Assembly (NCBI GenBank): GCA_001695595.3
Contig: MBPM02000059.1
Coordinates: 124,001 to 188,000 of the forward strand
DNA length: 64,000 nucleotides
Reading direction: 5' to 3'
Source: Plasmopara viticola
Taxonomy: Eukaryota > Oomycota > Peronosporomycetes > Peronosporales > Peronosporaceae
The notes under the pieces are model-generated. The model was not told the origin of the DNA, made no database searches, and saw only the letters and a program-made list of their open reading frames with translations. The position numbers were made by a program, and so were the translations under genes. Positions 1 through 14,370 of the stretch are shown one piece after another (position 1 is the stretch's first letter; every line of letters starts with the position of its first letter).

Positions 1-1700
1 CAGATGCAAAATTTACGCTTAGCTACGCATACGTTGCAACGAAGTAGCTCTTAAGCTCGACCGTCGTTCTGATGCGCATCAAAGAATGGCTGAAATCCCA
101 AAGAGGATTAGGCTCAAAAATCGCTGTGGCCGTCTAAAGTATTTCACATTTGTAAAAAGTCAGTGTGCAGAGTATAGAAACTTGAGACGTAGCGTTGATA
201 TAAGCACTTGAACTTTCATACAAATACGTTTTATATCTTCATTGGTTGCGACGCTATACATTGCGCATATCCTGTGTAAGTGTCAACTGTTTGAGTCGAC
301 AAAAGAGATACCCACGTCTCATCACTAGTGCATACGTTTTCCGTCCTTGGCGACTATGTGATGACCCACCTGCTAGTAACACACTGTGCCTTGCGGACCT
401 GTGCTTTTCGCTTGCAATACTGTTTCCAGCAGTCAAGAATATAGGATACCCGTGTTTGGCAGACCCATGACTCTGCCTATCAAAACCGGCCTGAGACGTT
501 CTCATCTAACACGGAGGGTGCATATATACTGTTAAAAAAAGCTTTCATTTTGAGAGAAAAATTCGGAGGTGCTTTTGGTCTTTAACTCGCCAAAACTCAG
601 TTCGTTTCAATTCTTTGACATTGAGTAAGTCTACTGCTGGAACACAGCGATAAGATTGAGTGACGCTCGATCATTATGTCAAATAAGGGTGACTATATAT
701 TACAGATAATGACTCTTTGTCAACCACAATGATATTGATAACACACAAGGATGTCTTGCATTGTATCCTTATTTTTCTAGCGGAGCTATACTTCCCATTC
801 TTGCTTCCCACCTGTAGACCTTGACTACTCACTGTGGTTTCGAACCTATGCTTGCAAAACTTTGCTTTCAGCTTTCAAAATACATGTAAGACTATGCTAC
901 TCTGTGTGTTGTGCGGACCTTTGTAACCGCTAGTGAAAACATATCACCAGCAGCTGGTGGCAATATATAACCCGTTTGTGTTATTGTATTGCTAGCATTT
1001 GAATCTTTAATGTCTTCGGCAGCTTTTACTACCAGCGACACTTGGCTGTCACTCAGAATGATTTTGAAGCGTTGTCAGTGACTTTAGTACCTCCCATATG
1101 CAATGTCAAAGTGTATCGCTGTTGTATTTAAGTACAACGATGTGCTACATTTATTGGGCTTTCTACAAGGCTAGCCGAGGTGGGATATCATTCAATAAAA
1201 TATCGAGAAGATCTGAATATCTCCCCGAGCGCTTGTGTTGTAAACTGACTCAAGTGAATGTGAAAAGCGAGCTTTTGCCAGAGAATTCTGCTATATTGCT
1301 CTTCTAAGAGTGGAGATAATTGCGTGTCCGTTATCCAAAGGTCTTATTTCTTTTTTCATGCCTCCTACTGTATGAACCTGTCACAATTGGCTCCATCAGT
1401 AGCCAATGCAACGCCTAACCGGGGTAAATCACCTAACAAGTCTATCGTATGTGCTCCGGAACAAGTGAAACTACCTTCCCTGTCCCGGATGAGCAATTTT
1501 CGCTGCACAGAAGACTTGCTGGTTTTTTGGGCCTGACCTCATCTCACTTTAATTATCTGCTGTCAAACAATTGAAATATGTCACGGCGCTCAAGCTCTAC
1601 GGGCAAAGCTTATAGTCAAGTGCACAAGCAGCACAGGCTCTTGTTTCTCCAGCGGCTTCGGTCCTTTGAGATCCCAGCGGGTACGGCTAAGAGTCTTCCT
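1..1700. other. gene-free, AT-rich region
   Basis: No frame longer than about 83 codons, no recognisable domain and no coding-like base composition on either strand. I see nothing supportable here beyond background AT-rich sequence. Confidence 0.6.
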
Positions 1701-1739
1701 TTATAAAGGGAAGGAAAACTAGAATCCTTACTTCATTAG

Positions 1740-1960
1740 CAAGGATCAAAAGATGGTCACCAGAGCGGCCAACTTCACGGAAGACCGAATGCGCGTGGCG
1801 TTTGAGCTCTCTTACCTAGCCAAAAAGCGAGAATTCCTGGGTGCTATGCTTTCTATAACCACACGAAGAAGCACGTAACAGCAGCACTCCCGCTTCCTTT
1901 ACCGCAGTATGCATGTATTCCATGAGTAAATGGGAGTTGACGGCATTTTACGGCACCAAC
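1740..1960 (+). repeat. decayed repeat, possible Gypsy gag fragment (copy 1 of an inverted pair)
   Basis: This block matches the reverse complement of about 6370-6590, sharing long blocks such as GGTAAAGGAAGCGGGAG and GTTGGCCGCTCT with many substitutions. Read on the plus strand from 1753 it gives a short frame with the order RMRVAFELSYL followed by basic residues. That resembles the hydrophobic core of retrotransposon gag domains, where arginine, a leucine-rich helix and a basic patch follow each other. The frame stops after about 40 codons, so it is a fragment. The gag assignment is an inference from a short motif. The inverted pairing is seen directly. Confidence 0.4.
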
Positions 1961-3039
1961 TCTAAACTAAAGAGGTAGGCTTAAATATTCTTTACTAAAT
2001 AAGTTGACATACCTTTAATGTGAAACATTCTGAAAATAAAATTTGATTTTACCTTCTAGGCTCACTATAGTTAAGGCTAAGTATTGTTAGTCGATGAAAA
2101 AAAATTGGCGTGACATATGCAAATTGGAGTTGCAACGCAAAATAAATCCTTGTGTATCACTAACGACCTTGTAGTTGGCAAAAAAGATATTGTCTGTAGG
2201 GGAAATTGTCAGTCAACCTATTTTTGACACAAAAATCGAGCGTCTTTAAATGATTGTCGTGTTTTGGCAGGTGTGTTCCAATTAAAAGCATTGCTAGAAA
2301 GGTCAGACTTACCAAACTCGAAGAACTGGAAGCGACTGAGTTCTGGCAAGTTAGAAACTCGAAACCACCTCGATTTTATGGATAAAAACTGTATAAAATA
2401 TCAAAACGTCCTTTATTTCAGACGAAAATTGCCTTATTAAGCCTTGGCATGTAGATACCTGGAAAACCAGTATTGCCACAAGCGATTAAAGCGCTTCGAA
2501 GACATTTTTCGCACCTGAGTATAAAGTCTGTTCTAATAGTTGCGGGCTTTTGTTCATGCATGCTTCAGCAACATGACCTTTCAAAGCCGACATAAAAGAG
2601 ATCAGTCATTTCAAAAGGCCCTATCAGGCTATATTTCAATCATTTAAGAAGATGAGGACTATAAAATTGTTAAAGTCGACGAATGCCGATTTGCGGTAGA
2701 GGAGCTGTAAATAGTATTAAGTATCGGGCAGACTCTCGGAAGTGAAGCCAACCCGGCTTGGTCTATGCCCCTTTTTTAACGTATTTTGATAGATGGTAAG
2801 GTTTTCGAAACAATTATGCGGTTCTCGCGTGGCATTTGTCCAATTGAATGAAAAATGACATTGAGTGCTACACTGTAGCATCATGATACGTTTAATAGTT
2901 TTAAGCAAAGCTTTCAGCCGGTTTCTGTTTGGATTTTGTCAAGCAAGACAGAGCCGTTTGATTGTCTTGCAATGCCTTTTATGTTGCGCGTCAATGCAAC
3001 TTGACGGGGACGGATAAGGGCTATTATCTCGATCCAGTC

Positions 3040-3900
3040 GACACAAATTAGAGGTGCCGAACGGAACTATCCCTGGTAGAACTTATGCCTTTTAAAATTC
3101 CGAGTTTACATTCTGATTCAGGAAGTCGATTCAGATAATGCTTTCCTAAGAAAGTCGATCGATGCGCCCCACTCGTGGCAAGAAGTGACAGCACGATTGT
3201 CCTTCTTTGCAGAACAACACTTTTGCGTCGAAAATGATTCTCCCAAACTTAATATGATTTCCGAAATGCTTTTGCACAGGCTAAATTATTAAATGGCCAT
3301 TGTCAGCAAGGCTCAAAGCTTTCTAGGCGAGCAATTTTGCAAGAAATACCAAGTGATTATAAATCCAAAGCCCATAATGCAATTCTTTGTTGCAGGTGAA
3401 GACGCCAAAAACAGGTGGATAACCACTTGACATCAACTGTAGCTGCGTCGCCATGAGCAAAAAGATGGCTAAGCGTTTGGCAAATACCTCTATTCCAGAT
3501 CAGACGGTATAGGTAGTATTTAGTAGGTATGGGTTGTATTCAGTGTATTCGGATGATCTAGCTCATGTCATTTTTTGGAACAACGAAGACCAAGAAAAAA
3601 ATGTGTTTCTAATGGCATATGATCCACCAACTCGCGGTCAATATGACCGAGAAAAATACAGTTCTCGGTCATTCACATGTACAACCACGTGGCCGAGTAT
3701 GTAACAATCTGTGAGATTGTCAACTCCTTTACGAGGCCTGTCAGTACCGACGATTTGTTGGAAGTCCACTACCCTCGACTTTGTCTTTGGCTTGCCGGCA
3801 ACTAATGGCAACACATGCGTGAGAGTATCAAACTCAATACGAGAGGAAACGCTGTTTCAGATAATCGATATGTGCGATTAGTTTAAAGGCTAGTGCCGTC
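3040..3900 (+). repeat. interspersed repeat R, copy 1
   Basis: Bases 3285-3900 align with 5310-5860 throughout, including the stretch around GAAGACGCCAAAA, ATGAGCAAAAAGA and CACGTGGCCGAGTATGTAA. Bases 3055-3240 align with 21300-21470 (for example AACTTATGCC, AATGC and CTTAAGAAAG-like blocks). The copy is diverged and has no long frame. It carries a perfect 15-base hairpin at 3635-3649 (CGGTCA, three-base loop, TGACCG). The element type is not recognised. Confidence 0.6.
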
Positions 3901-5079
3901 CATACCTTAAGTAACTTTTTAGCCAGTGTTACTAAAGAATAATCAGCAAGACTCTGTATGGATACAATTTTAGCCTTCCGGACACGATAGTATTGGATAG
4001 GAATCCGACCGCAAGTTTACAAAGTGCTGTTCCGACTATCAAAGAACTGTTCTCGAATATCTACAACGAGGCTCCCAAGTACAGGTAATCACACAGAGAA
4101 TCACAGGTTTGCTGAGAGACATAGTGTGCAATAAGGCTGCTAAGACGCCGTTTCGTGGACTGAAAAGGTGTATTTGATTAAATTTGCATCGAATAAGGCG
4201 GCTCACACATTTACCGGGTCTACACCCTTAATTTAAATGAGCTGGAATAAACAAGAGCTGAGAAAACACATTTGAAGCACGTATGCTTTTGCAGATAAGC
4301 GGGGAGAAGTTTCGACAATTCTTATCCTTCCTGATTATCAATCTGCTAACCATTTTCTTATGATAACATTCACCTGGGTTCCGAAAAAATCGGCAAGCTA
4401 CAATCAACAAGACAAGAGATGCGATTGCATCCGCCCAATATCTATAATTTTTTTACTATCTTTACTAAATTGGTCAAGTATGTCTATAAACGAATTACTT
4501 ACCAAAATTAAAAAGTACAAAAAACATGGGTCAGCAGACACAATCAATCTTTCCAAAGCGATCATGACACACCTAACATTATCAGAGGGGCGTCATAAAC
4601 GCATTTCGAGCCTCATGAGTCTGAGTCCCTAAATTTTTATAGCGTCTCGTCCTCACGCTCGACCTTGTTAGTAAGGCGAGAACGGGTGGCCATACAGCGG
4701 TTTGAATTTCCACAGCCACCACCGTATTGACTCAAGGCTGAGCCATTATGCTCGCGCAAGGCAATGAGCTCTGAGTGGCAAGCCAAGCTTTGAAATCACT
4801 ATAAAGGAAGGCAACTTCTAATAATTTTACTGAAAAGACAAATAACGTCTACTTTGAAGAGGTAGCAACTAATAGCAGTCAATCTCTAAAATCACATCGG
4901 TGGAGAACACAGCAAACTGCGATAAGTAAAGCGAAATGTAAGAACGCGCGGTGGCCAGTCCGACTATGGAATTTATTCATCTCACGGCCAAGGATATTAT
5001 CCTTTACTCGAGGCCCTTAAGGGTGTGGGATGCTCTTAAGTAGTCGCATCCTGACCACCCGTACTGACGTCGAGAACAA

Positions 5080-5860
5080 TCACGAGCACGATCATTAAAA
5101 CGCTAAAGAGCTTCAGTAGAAAGATGCAAGGCTGCGGTTGAGTTAGTCTACTTTAGTGCTTTTTGACCGTTAAGGCCAGTGACACGTATGTGTGGATAAG
5201 GGACGCATTCATGAATGCCAAAAGCTTCTTGTGAAGTGGCACGATAATTCTCTTTACAAGCCTTGTAGGAGCCGCTGGAACGGCTACCGACATGCCTTGG
5301 AAAGGTAAATTATCAAATGGCCTTTGTCACCAAGACTTAAAGCTCTCTCGACGAGCAAATTTGTCAGGAATACCAAGCAATTTTAAGTCTAGAGCCAAGA
5401 GTGCAATTCGTTTTTGCAAGCGAAGACGCCAAAAGCGGGTTGTTTATTCCTCGACAAAACTGCAGCTGCATCGTCATGAGCAAAAAGACGGTCAACGCTT
5501 TATTCAGTAGATCTAGCTCATATCACACCTTATAGATTGTTTTACTAGGTATAGATTGTATTCAGAAGGTAAACGGTGTCTTCGGAAGATCTTGTCCATG
5601 CCATGTTCTAGAATAATATATGCTCTTGGTGGCTTATAATGCACCAACTAGCGGTCACTATGACCGAACAAGATACATTTCTCGTTTTTCCACATGCACA
5701 ACCACGTGGCCGAGTATGTAAGAATCTGTGAGACTTTCGGCCCCGTTTCAGAGCCTGTCAGCACCGATGAAGTGATAGAAGTCCTCTAGCCTCAACTTTG
5801 TCGTTGGCTTACTGACAATTAATGACAGCACAGGCATGATAGTGTTCATATACCGCCTAT
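5080..5860 (+). repeat. interspersed repeat R, copy 2
   Basis: This is a direct repeat of copy 1 over 5310-5860, while its first part (about 5140-5300) matches 21500-21660 closely. Shared blocks there include GACGCATTCATGAA and CTTCTTGTGAAGTGGCACGA. The hairpin CGGTCA-loop-TGACCG is kept at 5652-5666 with one changed loop base. Only a short frame of 72 codons (5292-5510) is open, and no domain is recognised. Confidence 0.6.
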
Positions 5861-6369
5861 TCTAAAAGTATCGTTTTGGCCAGTATCATTAACGACCAAA
5901 TAGCAAGGCTGTGTATTTCATCTGTAACGCAGCTTTTGCTTGCAGATTAAGAATACCTAGCCTTAATCCTTGTGAGCCCATAAGGTGGGATCAAGTGTAC
6001 GTAAAATTTAATGGTAAAGCTAAAACAATAATTTTTACATTTTCTATCTAAAGCCTTATTAAAGGTCTTCTATACCGTGATTTTACTCATCTTTCAGCAA
6101 GCAGACGGTGCAGCCATATGCTTTGAATTGCTGTTATTTCTCTACAGTATTTCGGGTTCCGTAGGACAAAAAGAGGCCCACCCACACCATTTTAAAAAAG
6201 CAATTTTGTCTGTGGCTGTATATCTCTTGAAAAACAATTTGCGTCACCCAGATGTATAAGCTATATAGGATTGATTGTGAGGTGAGCCTTCTCTTAGGCC
6301 GTCAATGAAAACGGTCCACTTAAATGCCCCAGTAAGCCGTCAGCTCTCGCCATTTCAAATCTACTTATA

Positions 6370-6590
6370 AAATACAAGCCTACCGTGCATGCGGTAAAGG
6401 AAGCGGGAGCTCTGCTCTCAACTGCCTCTTCGTGTGGCTATAGAGCATAAGGAACCTAGGTGAATGGTACTACAAGTTATTGCTCAGCTTTTGGCTTGAT
6501 GGTTAAAAAAAATGAGAGCGCAATCGCCACGCGCATCTGGTCTTTCGTGACGTTGGCCGCTCTAGTGACCATCTCTCTTTCCTAGATAGA
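6370..6590 (-). repeat. decayed repeat, possible Gypsy gag fragment (copy 2, inverted)
   Basis: This is the reverse complement of the block at 1740-1960. On the minus strand a short frame again begins MVTRAAN and contains the RMRVA-like helix before it breaks. The two fragments face away from each other's strand and flank both R repeats at 3.0-5.9 kb. Only fragments remain. Confidence 0.35.
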
Positions 6591-6599
6591 GAGGTCTCG

Positions 6600-9500
6600 G
6601 TGCGCATCCAAATGTGCACTTAAGTTTACGAAATGCTCTTATAAAGCGCCTCCTCCAGAAGATAGTCTATGTCCTCCTAATGCGGAGATCCTTTCAAACT
6701 AAAACCCGATGTAAGGGATTTTGCGAAAGTGATTGCGCCATTTATTGTAACAACAGGCAATCGTCAAAGTGACTACAGACTCTCGATGCTCGTCTTTGGT
6801 ACAATACCGCCCTCAGCAAAATTGGGGGAAAGTAAATACCAAAAGTGCAGTATATCAATCTAAATCAGCTGAAGTAAGGTACTATAACGGGCACCTCTTC
6901 TTGATCGACTTTGTTTCTTATCCTTTAAAGAAATTAAATTACGCGCTGAACCGACGCTGAGCCTGGGCGACCGAGATGTGATAGGTAGTCCCTTAAAAAC
7001 TGAGAGATTCTCTCGCTTCTTTAAACGCAGGATCGCATGGTGTGAGAGAGGTATCTTGTGCTTTAAAGTAAAAGGACGGAGCCGAGCTTAAATCACGCTC
7101 CAAGTACTTGCTTTTAAATATAAATATAAAATACGCAAATTTGTTTTTGCTTACATGATCAAATAGTATATGATCCAAGAATCTCGGTATACTATGCATC
7201 GTCTGTGTAATGAATCCCCGGTGAAACTCTTAAATTTTTTTGACATCCTACCTCCTGGAACAGATTTTACATGGATCTAAAAGGCGATGCTCGACCTTGG
7301 ATCGACTCTTTTTCGCCGGGCACGAATTAGTGTTGTCCTTCGCAAGTGCACTGCAAACCAATCTATGTACATGCTCAGCGCTCTGGTTACAATTTCACGT
7401 TCTATACATTGCACGTATGCAGTGAACGTGTTCACGACAAGCGTTGTCTAATGGGTAATGTGCTATCTTCCAAACATGTACTTGACTGGAAGATAGTTAC
7501 GCCACCCACAACATGCAGTGAGTATCGTTCTCTATTAACACAGCTCAGTGCGCAGGTTCATATATTTTCTGTATTTCCATAACTTAGATCAGTAAAAGAG
7601 TGCGAATACTGCTTTTAAAAAAATTCTTAGTAGTTAACGTGCCACTCCACGCATGATGTTAGAACACATTGTGCGTTGTGTCAGGCGAGCACATCTCAGC
7701 GATTCGCAATCCTGTCCTCGACTCTGTAATTGACCATTTCGACCTTTCAATGTTAAACACATTGACCAACTTAATATGAAACCTTCACCGATGCTTTATT
7801 TTTGCGTGGTGCTCAATAGCTTTGACCTCGTGTCCATGGAACTCCTACACACCCAACACACGATGGATTCATCTAGGTCTTCGACCAAACACCGCTTGAT
7901 ACTATTGGAATCGAGGAGCTTAACAGATAGACTGTAGAAAGCGACATTCCTTCGTATAGACAAGCGAAAATGCGTCGATTTGTTTAAAGAGCTTTGACGA
8001 TGTAGCATCAAGATTAATTTGAGAGTCCGTCGGGTTTGAGAAGGGCTGTTCACTTCCTCACTAAGTTATACAACACTTACCTTTATAGCCACCAAATTCG
8101 ACTCACAAGCAATTCATATTAAAGCGCGAGAGGCTATACGCTGCAACTTCCTCTTGTCCCTCTAATTTCCTTCTAAAACTCAACAAAGCTTACTTTTTAT
8201 CCAACAAAGAGTTGTTGTTTCCACGCGATATATCAGACGAGCAGTTTTGGTACCCTGAACTTTGGTGCACTTGGTACGAATGCTCTCGTTGGCGCCAGAC
8301 GGACTATTTGAAATCGTCGCTACCTTGCACTCTACTAGAAGACTAATTACTCGAGAAACTTTGGCTCTTTGAGCCTTAGCGGACGGCACTGAAAAGTACT
8401 TATTCTCAAATACCGGTTGTTACCACAGATGTAGCCCCGACGTACTGACTAACAGCTCGAAACTTAATGTCTACATCAGCAGCATAAATGAGATTCATGG
8501 GACCCAAAGACCTGGCTCTATGACTGTTCTCCTTTTCGTGCAGCCTGAGAGCTAGACTCGGCACTTAATACCTATTTAAAGAACTCATCAAGAAGCTAGG
8601 CGTACAGGGAACACATCTGTCCAAGACGCACCTTCAATCGCTCCATCTAAAAAGACGGTGCCTGCGATCTCCTTTCGAGAAAATTAATGACCATCCCATA
8701 TAGCTAAGCTCTCAATTTTTAGCCGAAGTTCACAAAGTTCTTGTTATCAGGGAGTTGATACGAATATTTATTGCTTGCTAAAATACCAGCTGCTGCAAGT
8801 TGTTACGCCGCTCAGAAGTTGAATGATGCTTTACTTTTGATATTGCAAGCTAGTGCGTAATCATGTGCTCTCCAAACAGATTTTGAGACGACCATACTCA
8901 CTCTGCTGCTCCATTTGTAGCAAAGCGGACATCATTGCCATTTCGCCTTTTCTGACTTAGAAAAAAACATTCTCTCCTTCTATTTCTTCGAGGGTGTTAA
9001 CAATCACAGTAAACAGCTTGACGCATTCTAAGCTAAATATTTTTACCTCTCATTAGGCACAAATTTTATTATTTCGCTTACAATCCCTTATGACATTGAG
9101 TTCATTTTGCTTCCATCAGGAAACCAGGCGTAATTTATTTCCAATCGCACGTTCTTACATTCTTTTTCTATTTTTTCTTCAATATAGTTCAAGGATAGGG
9201 TGATCATTTTGTCGACCTTGATCATCTCTATCTTATCACACGACTTGATTCGGATGTACACCCCGGTACAAACATCCAAAATATACATCCTTACAACCCT
9301 GTCACTAGAAGTAAGCCTGACTTCATGATGACCAATTCCACCACAGAATCTATATCTCTTACTCATCTTTAGACCTCATGGCCAAAGACAAGTCCACTCC
9401 AATCCTCTTACTCGCATTCTCTTAGAAAAGCTCCAATTTATGCTCATCATAAGTTTTAGAGAAAATAGGTTCTTGCGTCGGGTACGGCCATATAGCTTAC

Positions 9501-12500
9501 AGCAAACCACATCTTATATCAGGGATCCTTACTTCCTCAAATTCGTCCTTTTTCATGATCTGCTCCTAGCTATCCTCAAGCCACAAAGTCTCAAAATAAT
9601 TGACCCTTCACGTCTGTCAAAAGAAAATGAGAAACTAGGCGATGTGGGTAGGCTTCCACCACCTCGAGCTTAAAGACATATAGATCTGGGTTTCGTCGAC
9701 ATTTCGAGTCGCATCGCATTACTGTCCATGACTCGTACGGCTTAACTTTCGGGTCTAGTCCTTCTTTATAAAAAAGACATACCGCGTCTAATTTTGATTT
9801 GGGCCGCATCAAATCCATGCCACATGCAAGCTATTTTTTGGGTATAGTCCTCTTTCAAATTTCCTTCACACATTCTTGATACAGCCACACGCAATCATCT
9901 CATAAGGCAGTAGTGTCCTTGAGCTGAGCCGCTTGGCCCTCGACCGCTTGCCGAAAGCCTGGTTAAATTGACCGCAAGCCCACTGGCTTACGGTATTCGG
10001 GACACCATTTTGCCATCTGGCTCTCCGTCAAATGGAGTAGAGGTGTCAGCGGTGGAAAATGCTTTGGAGCGACAGCGTCACTTTGAGATTAGTTCGAAGA
10101 CCCTGTCACGTGCCAAATAAAACGGAGACTTACCTTGTAAGCGATCACGTGCCGTATTGAGGGCGAAAATTAAATGCTCCGCATACCAGTCCTAATCTCG
10201 CAGGCTTACTTCCATAGCGTACATGATCAGTAGTTAAAACATAGGTTGCACTGTTCGTTTGGCATTTTATCGCCTTGAGGTTGATACAACATCCTGGCGC
10301 GCTGCCTCTGCCTCAGTATGCAGTCATATATCTCTTTAATAAGCAGACGTGAGACCTAGCATGGATCGCTTTATTGGATCCAAAAGTACAGAGCAAACCT
10401 CCTTTATTATCGTATAACGATTTTTCGAGCGTCTCTATATCCACTGATCTTGGTCACTACATAGATTGAACCATACCAAGAGTTCTACATTTCAATTGCA
10501 AAGCTGAAAATTATTTTATATAAGTATATCTGAAAGGGTAAGCCGATCTGTACACTCTTTTGTCAACTGAACTATTTATTTTTCCCTGCTTCTCTGCTGA
10601 CCGTGAAGCCACCAAAGCACTGATACGCTCCTCGTCTATATTTTCCAGCAGATCCAGGCCCTAGGCATTTACTTTCCAACCAAGTTTGTTACTTCTTTCG
10701 CTTTCTATTCTTTTTTAGGGAAATGAGCTGTGCGCAATACTCTCACACAGCTCTTCACAGATTTAAACTGTAGGTGAGACCGCGACAATATTCTGCCAGA
10801 CTTGTTTTCTTGAGGAATATATATTTGGAGTTATTCTTGCCCGAGAAATATTTTGACGCACTTTACGAAAATTGATGTCCATGACGATAAAGAGTGGCTC
10901 AGTTGCCATGTTTTCCTTGCAGACCGAGGATCGGCTCAGTCAAACTATGGTTGGTTGCTAGAGCAGTACCTGTATTGATGGGATTGACGGCATAATAAAA
11001 CATACTTAAGTCAACTCGCCCGATTTCAGTGTTTGACTGGTGAGTGTTTTAAACATGAATCTATCGTTAAGATCGCACATCAACGCCGCTGTGATCGACC
11101 AATTGTTTGCAAGAACTCTGGCTAATCCTTATTAAAGTTCCACAGCATCAAAGAGGTCGCGAATAATGTTCCAGCATGAAAGAGTACGTGAAGACAAGCC
11201 TATTTGTCAATTTCATTCAACGTACTTTGCTCAATCCAGTGTGAGACATGGCCTTTCGTTTTGGGCATGCACTGGGTATCTACCTCGTGTGCTGTAAAAA
11301 TGACTGGCATAAATTGCTGCGTTGACAAAAACGGCTGGCCGATCGGCATCCCCTGATCCTTCGGATGAAATTCCAGCCAACGGCCAAAACGCGCACTCAA
11401 AGCGATACAGTTTGCGGCATCTCTAAGAGGTCCTTACAACGCTGATCAACATTTCGAGCTAATCAAAATACCTCCATTTATTTATTAACTGATTCGCACG
11501 AATAGTTTTATATCTCGACTGCCGTCAGTTTTATAAAAACTGTTTAATATATACCACCCGTCTTTGACAGCACTATTAAATTGAGATCGATCTGCTTCAT
11601 CGATAATTTTCAGGTATCCGCTAAAGGCATAATTTGTTATTTGCTAGCAGATTTGTGGGGCATTTTAAGTCCCGAAAGTCATACGCAATTGATCTAAACG
11701 ACGAAAAGATTAACTCAGCACCTTTGCTAAGTCTTTCAGCAGGTCACCAATAAGCGGCTTAACAATTAGACGCGTCAGTGAGACGGAGTCGGATTTGAGC
11801 TCCATTGCTTCTTGATGAACATAGCAACTAATTGAGGTCAAGGGGAAAATTCACCTCAATGGTTTTGCCGTTAAAATACTCTTTATCAAGGTCTAAAGCT
11901 TTTCGTGAAGCTGCAGAACGATTATACGTACTTGTTGTACATCGAAATTGCAATAGACTCTGAAGTAGCCATTAACAAGGCCTTACCTTTTCTTACAAGC
12001 AGATGATGCTAAATTCAGACCATCTGCCGTATCCTTCCTACTTCCTTTTATTCATGTCTTCCTAAGCTGCTAAAATGAATATTTCTCGCTTTATCTCATT
12101 AGCGACCGTGATTATCTTCGCCAGGGCGGTCAACTGGTCGCGAGAACCTTTAACAAAACAATTCCATTCCCTGCGAATGCATACATGTTCGCCCTTGGTA
12201 TTTTCATCTAAGGCACTCGCTCCGAGCTAAAATGTACAAAAGTTGTGCAAAATCTGATAGATTTATTTGATTACAAGCCTTTACATCTGTCCAATTCTTG
12301 GGTTAACCGGCATTCGAACATCCCATTCGTAATCGAAGTATTCTGTATGGACTGATTCCTTGTTCGCTTTGACATTTATTTCCAGAAATTATTTTGGTGA
12401 CTGCCGACTAGCAAAATCATCGTTGCACCAATCTTCTCGTCCGCAAAAATTTAGAATTGGCGCTTCATCGCGATCCGAAATGAATAAAGCTTTGTCGTCT

Positions 12501-14290
12501 TTGCACGTGATCCCCAGGCAACATATTGCGTACAAGAGACACATTGTGCGATCACTGATGTTGCAGATTGTGAGAAACGTGATTACTTTTGTACCATAAG
12601 GATTCAGTAATACCCACAATTGACCCACACATTTTTCCTTAAAACCTCGCACCTAGAAGCTTTTCAAAGTTTAGTTGATGCAGACTTTACGGTCTTGAGA
12701 TGCTAAAAACAAGCTTCCCGATTCTCAATTGTCGTCCGGTAACGAGGATATGGATCTTATTGGGTAGCAAATCGTTTTACCGATCATTTTCAAATGCCCT
12801 TTCATCCATTTTTGCCAGCCCAGGCATGTAAAGATATTTTTTCGGTTGCCACGCAATGAAATCTTGGTATGTCTATTCGTCACATGAATGCTTTTCCTGA
12901 TATTAATACGCTTTTTTACTTCTCTTCTCCATTACAAAGCACTTAAACTTAAAGCGAGCGCCGCATCCAAAGTTTTCGACACCGGTATCAAGGTGTAAGG
13001 CTGCTGGACGATCTCAATTCGACAATTGTTCTGCCTTGGCATAGATTCTGCGTAGACCTTCATCGATCTAAGGCTCATTAAGATCAAATTTGATAAGACT
13101 ATTTAAGAAAATCAATCTGGCTGATAGAATATTGAGGCGGGTCGAATCACGTCGGGATTGGCCACCTATTGGCGCCACGTTGCTGCATCTGAAAAGGACT
13201 TCTTCACGATATATCACGTTGCCCATAGCATCTCCCTTAGCGCATCTAATTATTTATTTTAATGGGTCTACGCGCCTCTAAATTTCATCAAGGAATTAAA
13301 GCCATACGACTCTATTGGCACCAAGGTTGGTGCGGTGTAGATATTTAAACGGCGCCTCGTCTAATCTCTTCTTGGCTGTCTACTTTAAGTCATTAAACAG
13401 ATTTTGTTTCGGTCATGCGTCAGTGGCACGGATTTAAAGCTGGCCTGAGCTACGTGCAGGACAAAAAGAGCATGCTTTTCATCAGCAAACACTGTTCCTC
13501 GTCGTGTGCCTGAATGCGAAAAAAGGTGGCAATTATCTTGCTGCTCCACCATCAGGCTTGATATTCATCTTAATTAGTATTTGAGAAGTGCTCATCTCGG
13601 AGATTTTCATCATCCGGATACAAGTGGTGATCACTTGCGTATCAACTATCGTGGTGTCAAGCAGATACTGCAGATTTCGTGAGATCAATTCATTAAGATC
13701 ATTAAGATTGTGCTTGTCATCATAATTCTTCTCAGTCACTTGAGTCGAGAAGACGGTCGTCCGATAGCCCGTATGGTGCTCTCTGGTCCTACCACAACGG
13801 CTGCAATGAAGACCGCCTACAGATAAGCGCAGACTTCCGAGTAATCTTTCCTGCGCATTTCCCTCTTTACGTATACCGGCTCAGACCATTACCGGTTAAG
13901 CCTCATCCTTAGTGATTTTAAAGTGTTCGATCCTGCTACCGGAAAATCTAATTCGAAATGTCATCTCTATCTAGATTTGGTTCGGAACCACACTGAGGAC
14001 TAACGAATGCCGAGGTGTGTCCTTCCAATCACGATCAAATATTACGACGAAATTTGGTTGTTAAGCTTAATCAGATCGCCCGATTGATCGTTGACTCGAT
14101 CCTTATCGTTGACTTTCTTCTTAAGGTTCAACGTGCATGCAAAGCTCAGAAACAGCGCATCTCGCATGACGTCTCGGAGTAAAACTTTTGTGTCTTTCAC
14201 AAACACCATTTTTAATTAAAATGCTTTCTATACCAGGTGAGGCTGCTATTAGAGGTAATCACGTCGACTAGTCAAATTTAATCTGTAGCT
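6600..14290. other. long gene-free region with decayed sequence
   Basis: About 7.7 kb with no frame over 92 codons. The longest (9088-9366, minus) is lysine- and isoleucine-rich and matches no family I recognise. A few minus-strand fragments, such as 11200-11400, weakly resemble retroelement polyprotein, but no catalytic motif (YxDD, DSG, HHCC) could be found. Most likely old, degraded transposon sequence. Confidence 0.5.
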
Positions 14291-14370
14291 GACGTGTCTC
14301 TTCGATTTTTTAGCGTATGTTCTCTCTGGTGGCCAGGCCGGTGACCCGATCTACTTCACTGAGTATTAGT

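Noticed and set aside
9088..9366. 92-codon minus-strand frame as a small gene
   Set aside because: No family resemblance, no start context and no promoter-like element, and it lies within a long decayed stretch.
11200..11400. Possible Gypsy RNase H fragment on the minus strand (SARFGRWLEF)
   Set aside because: Resemblance is limited to about ten residues, with no catalytic residues or neighbouring retroelement motifs.
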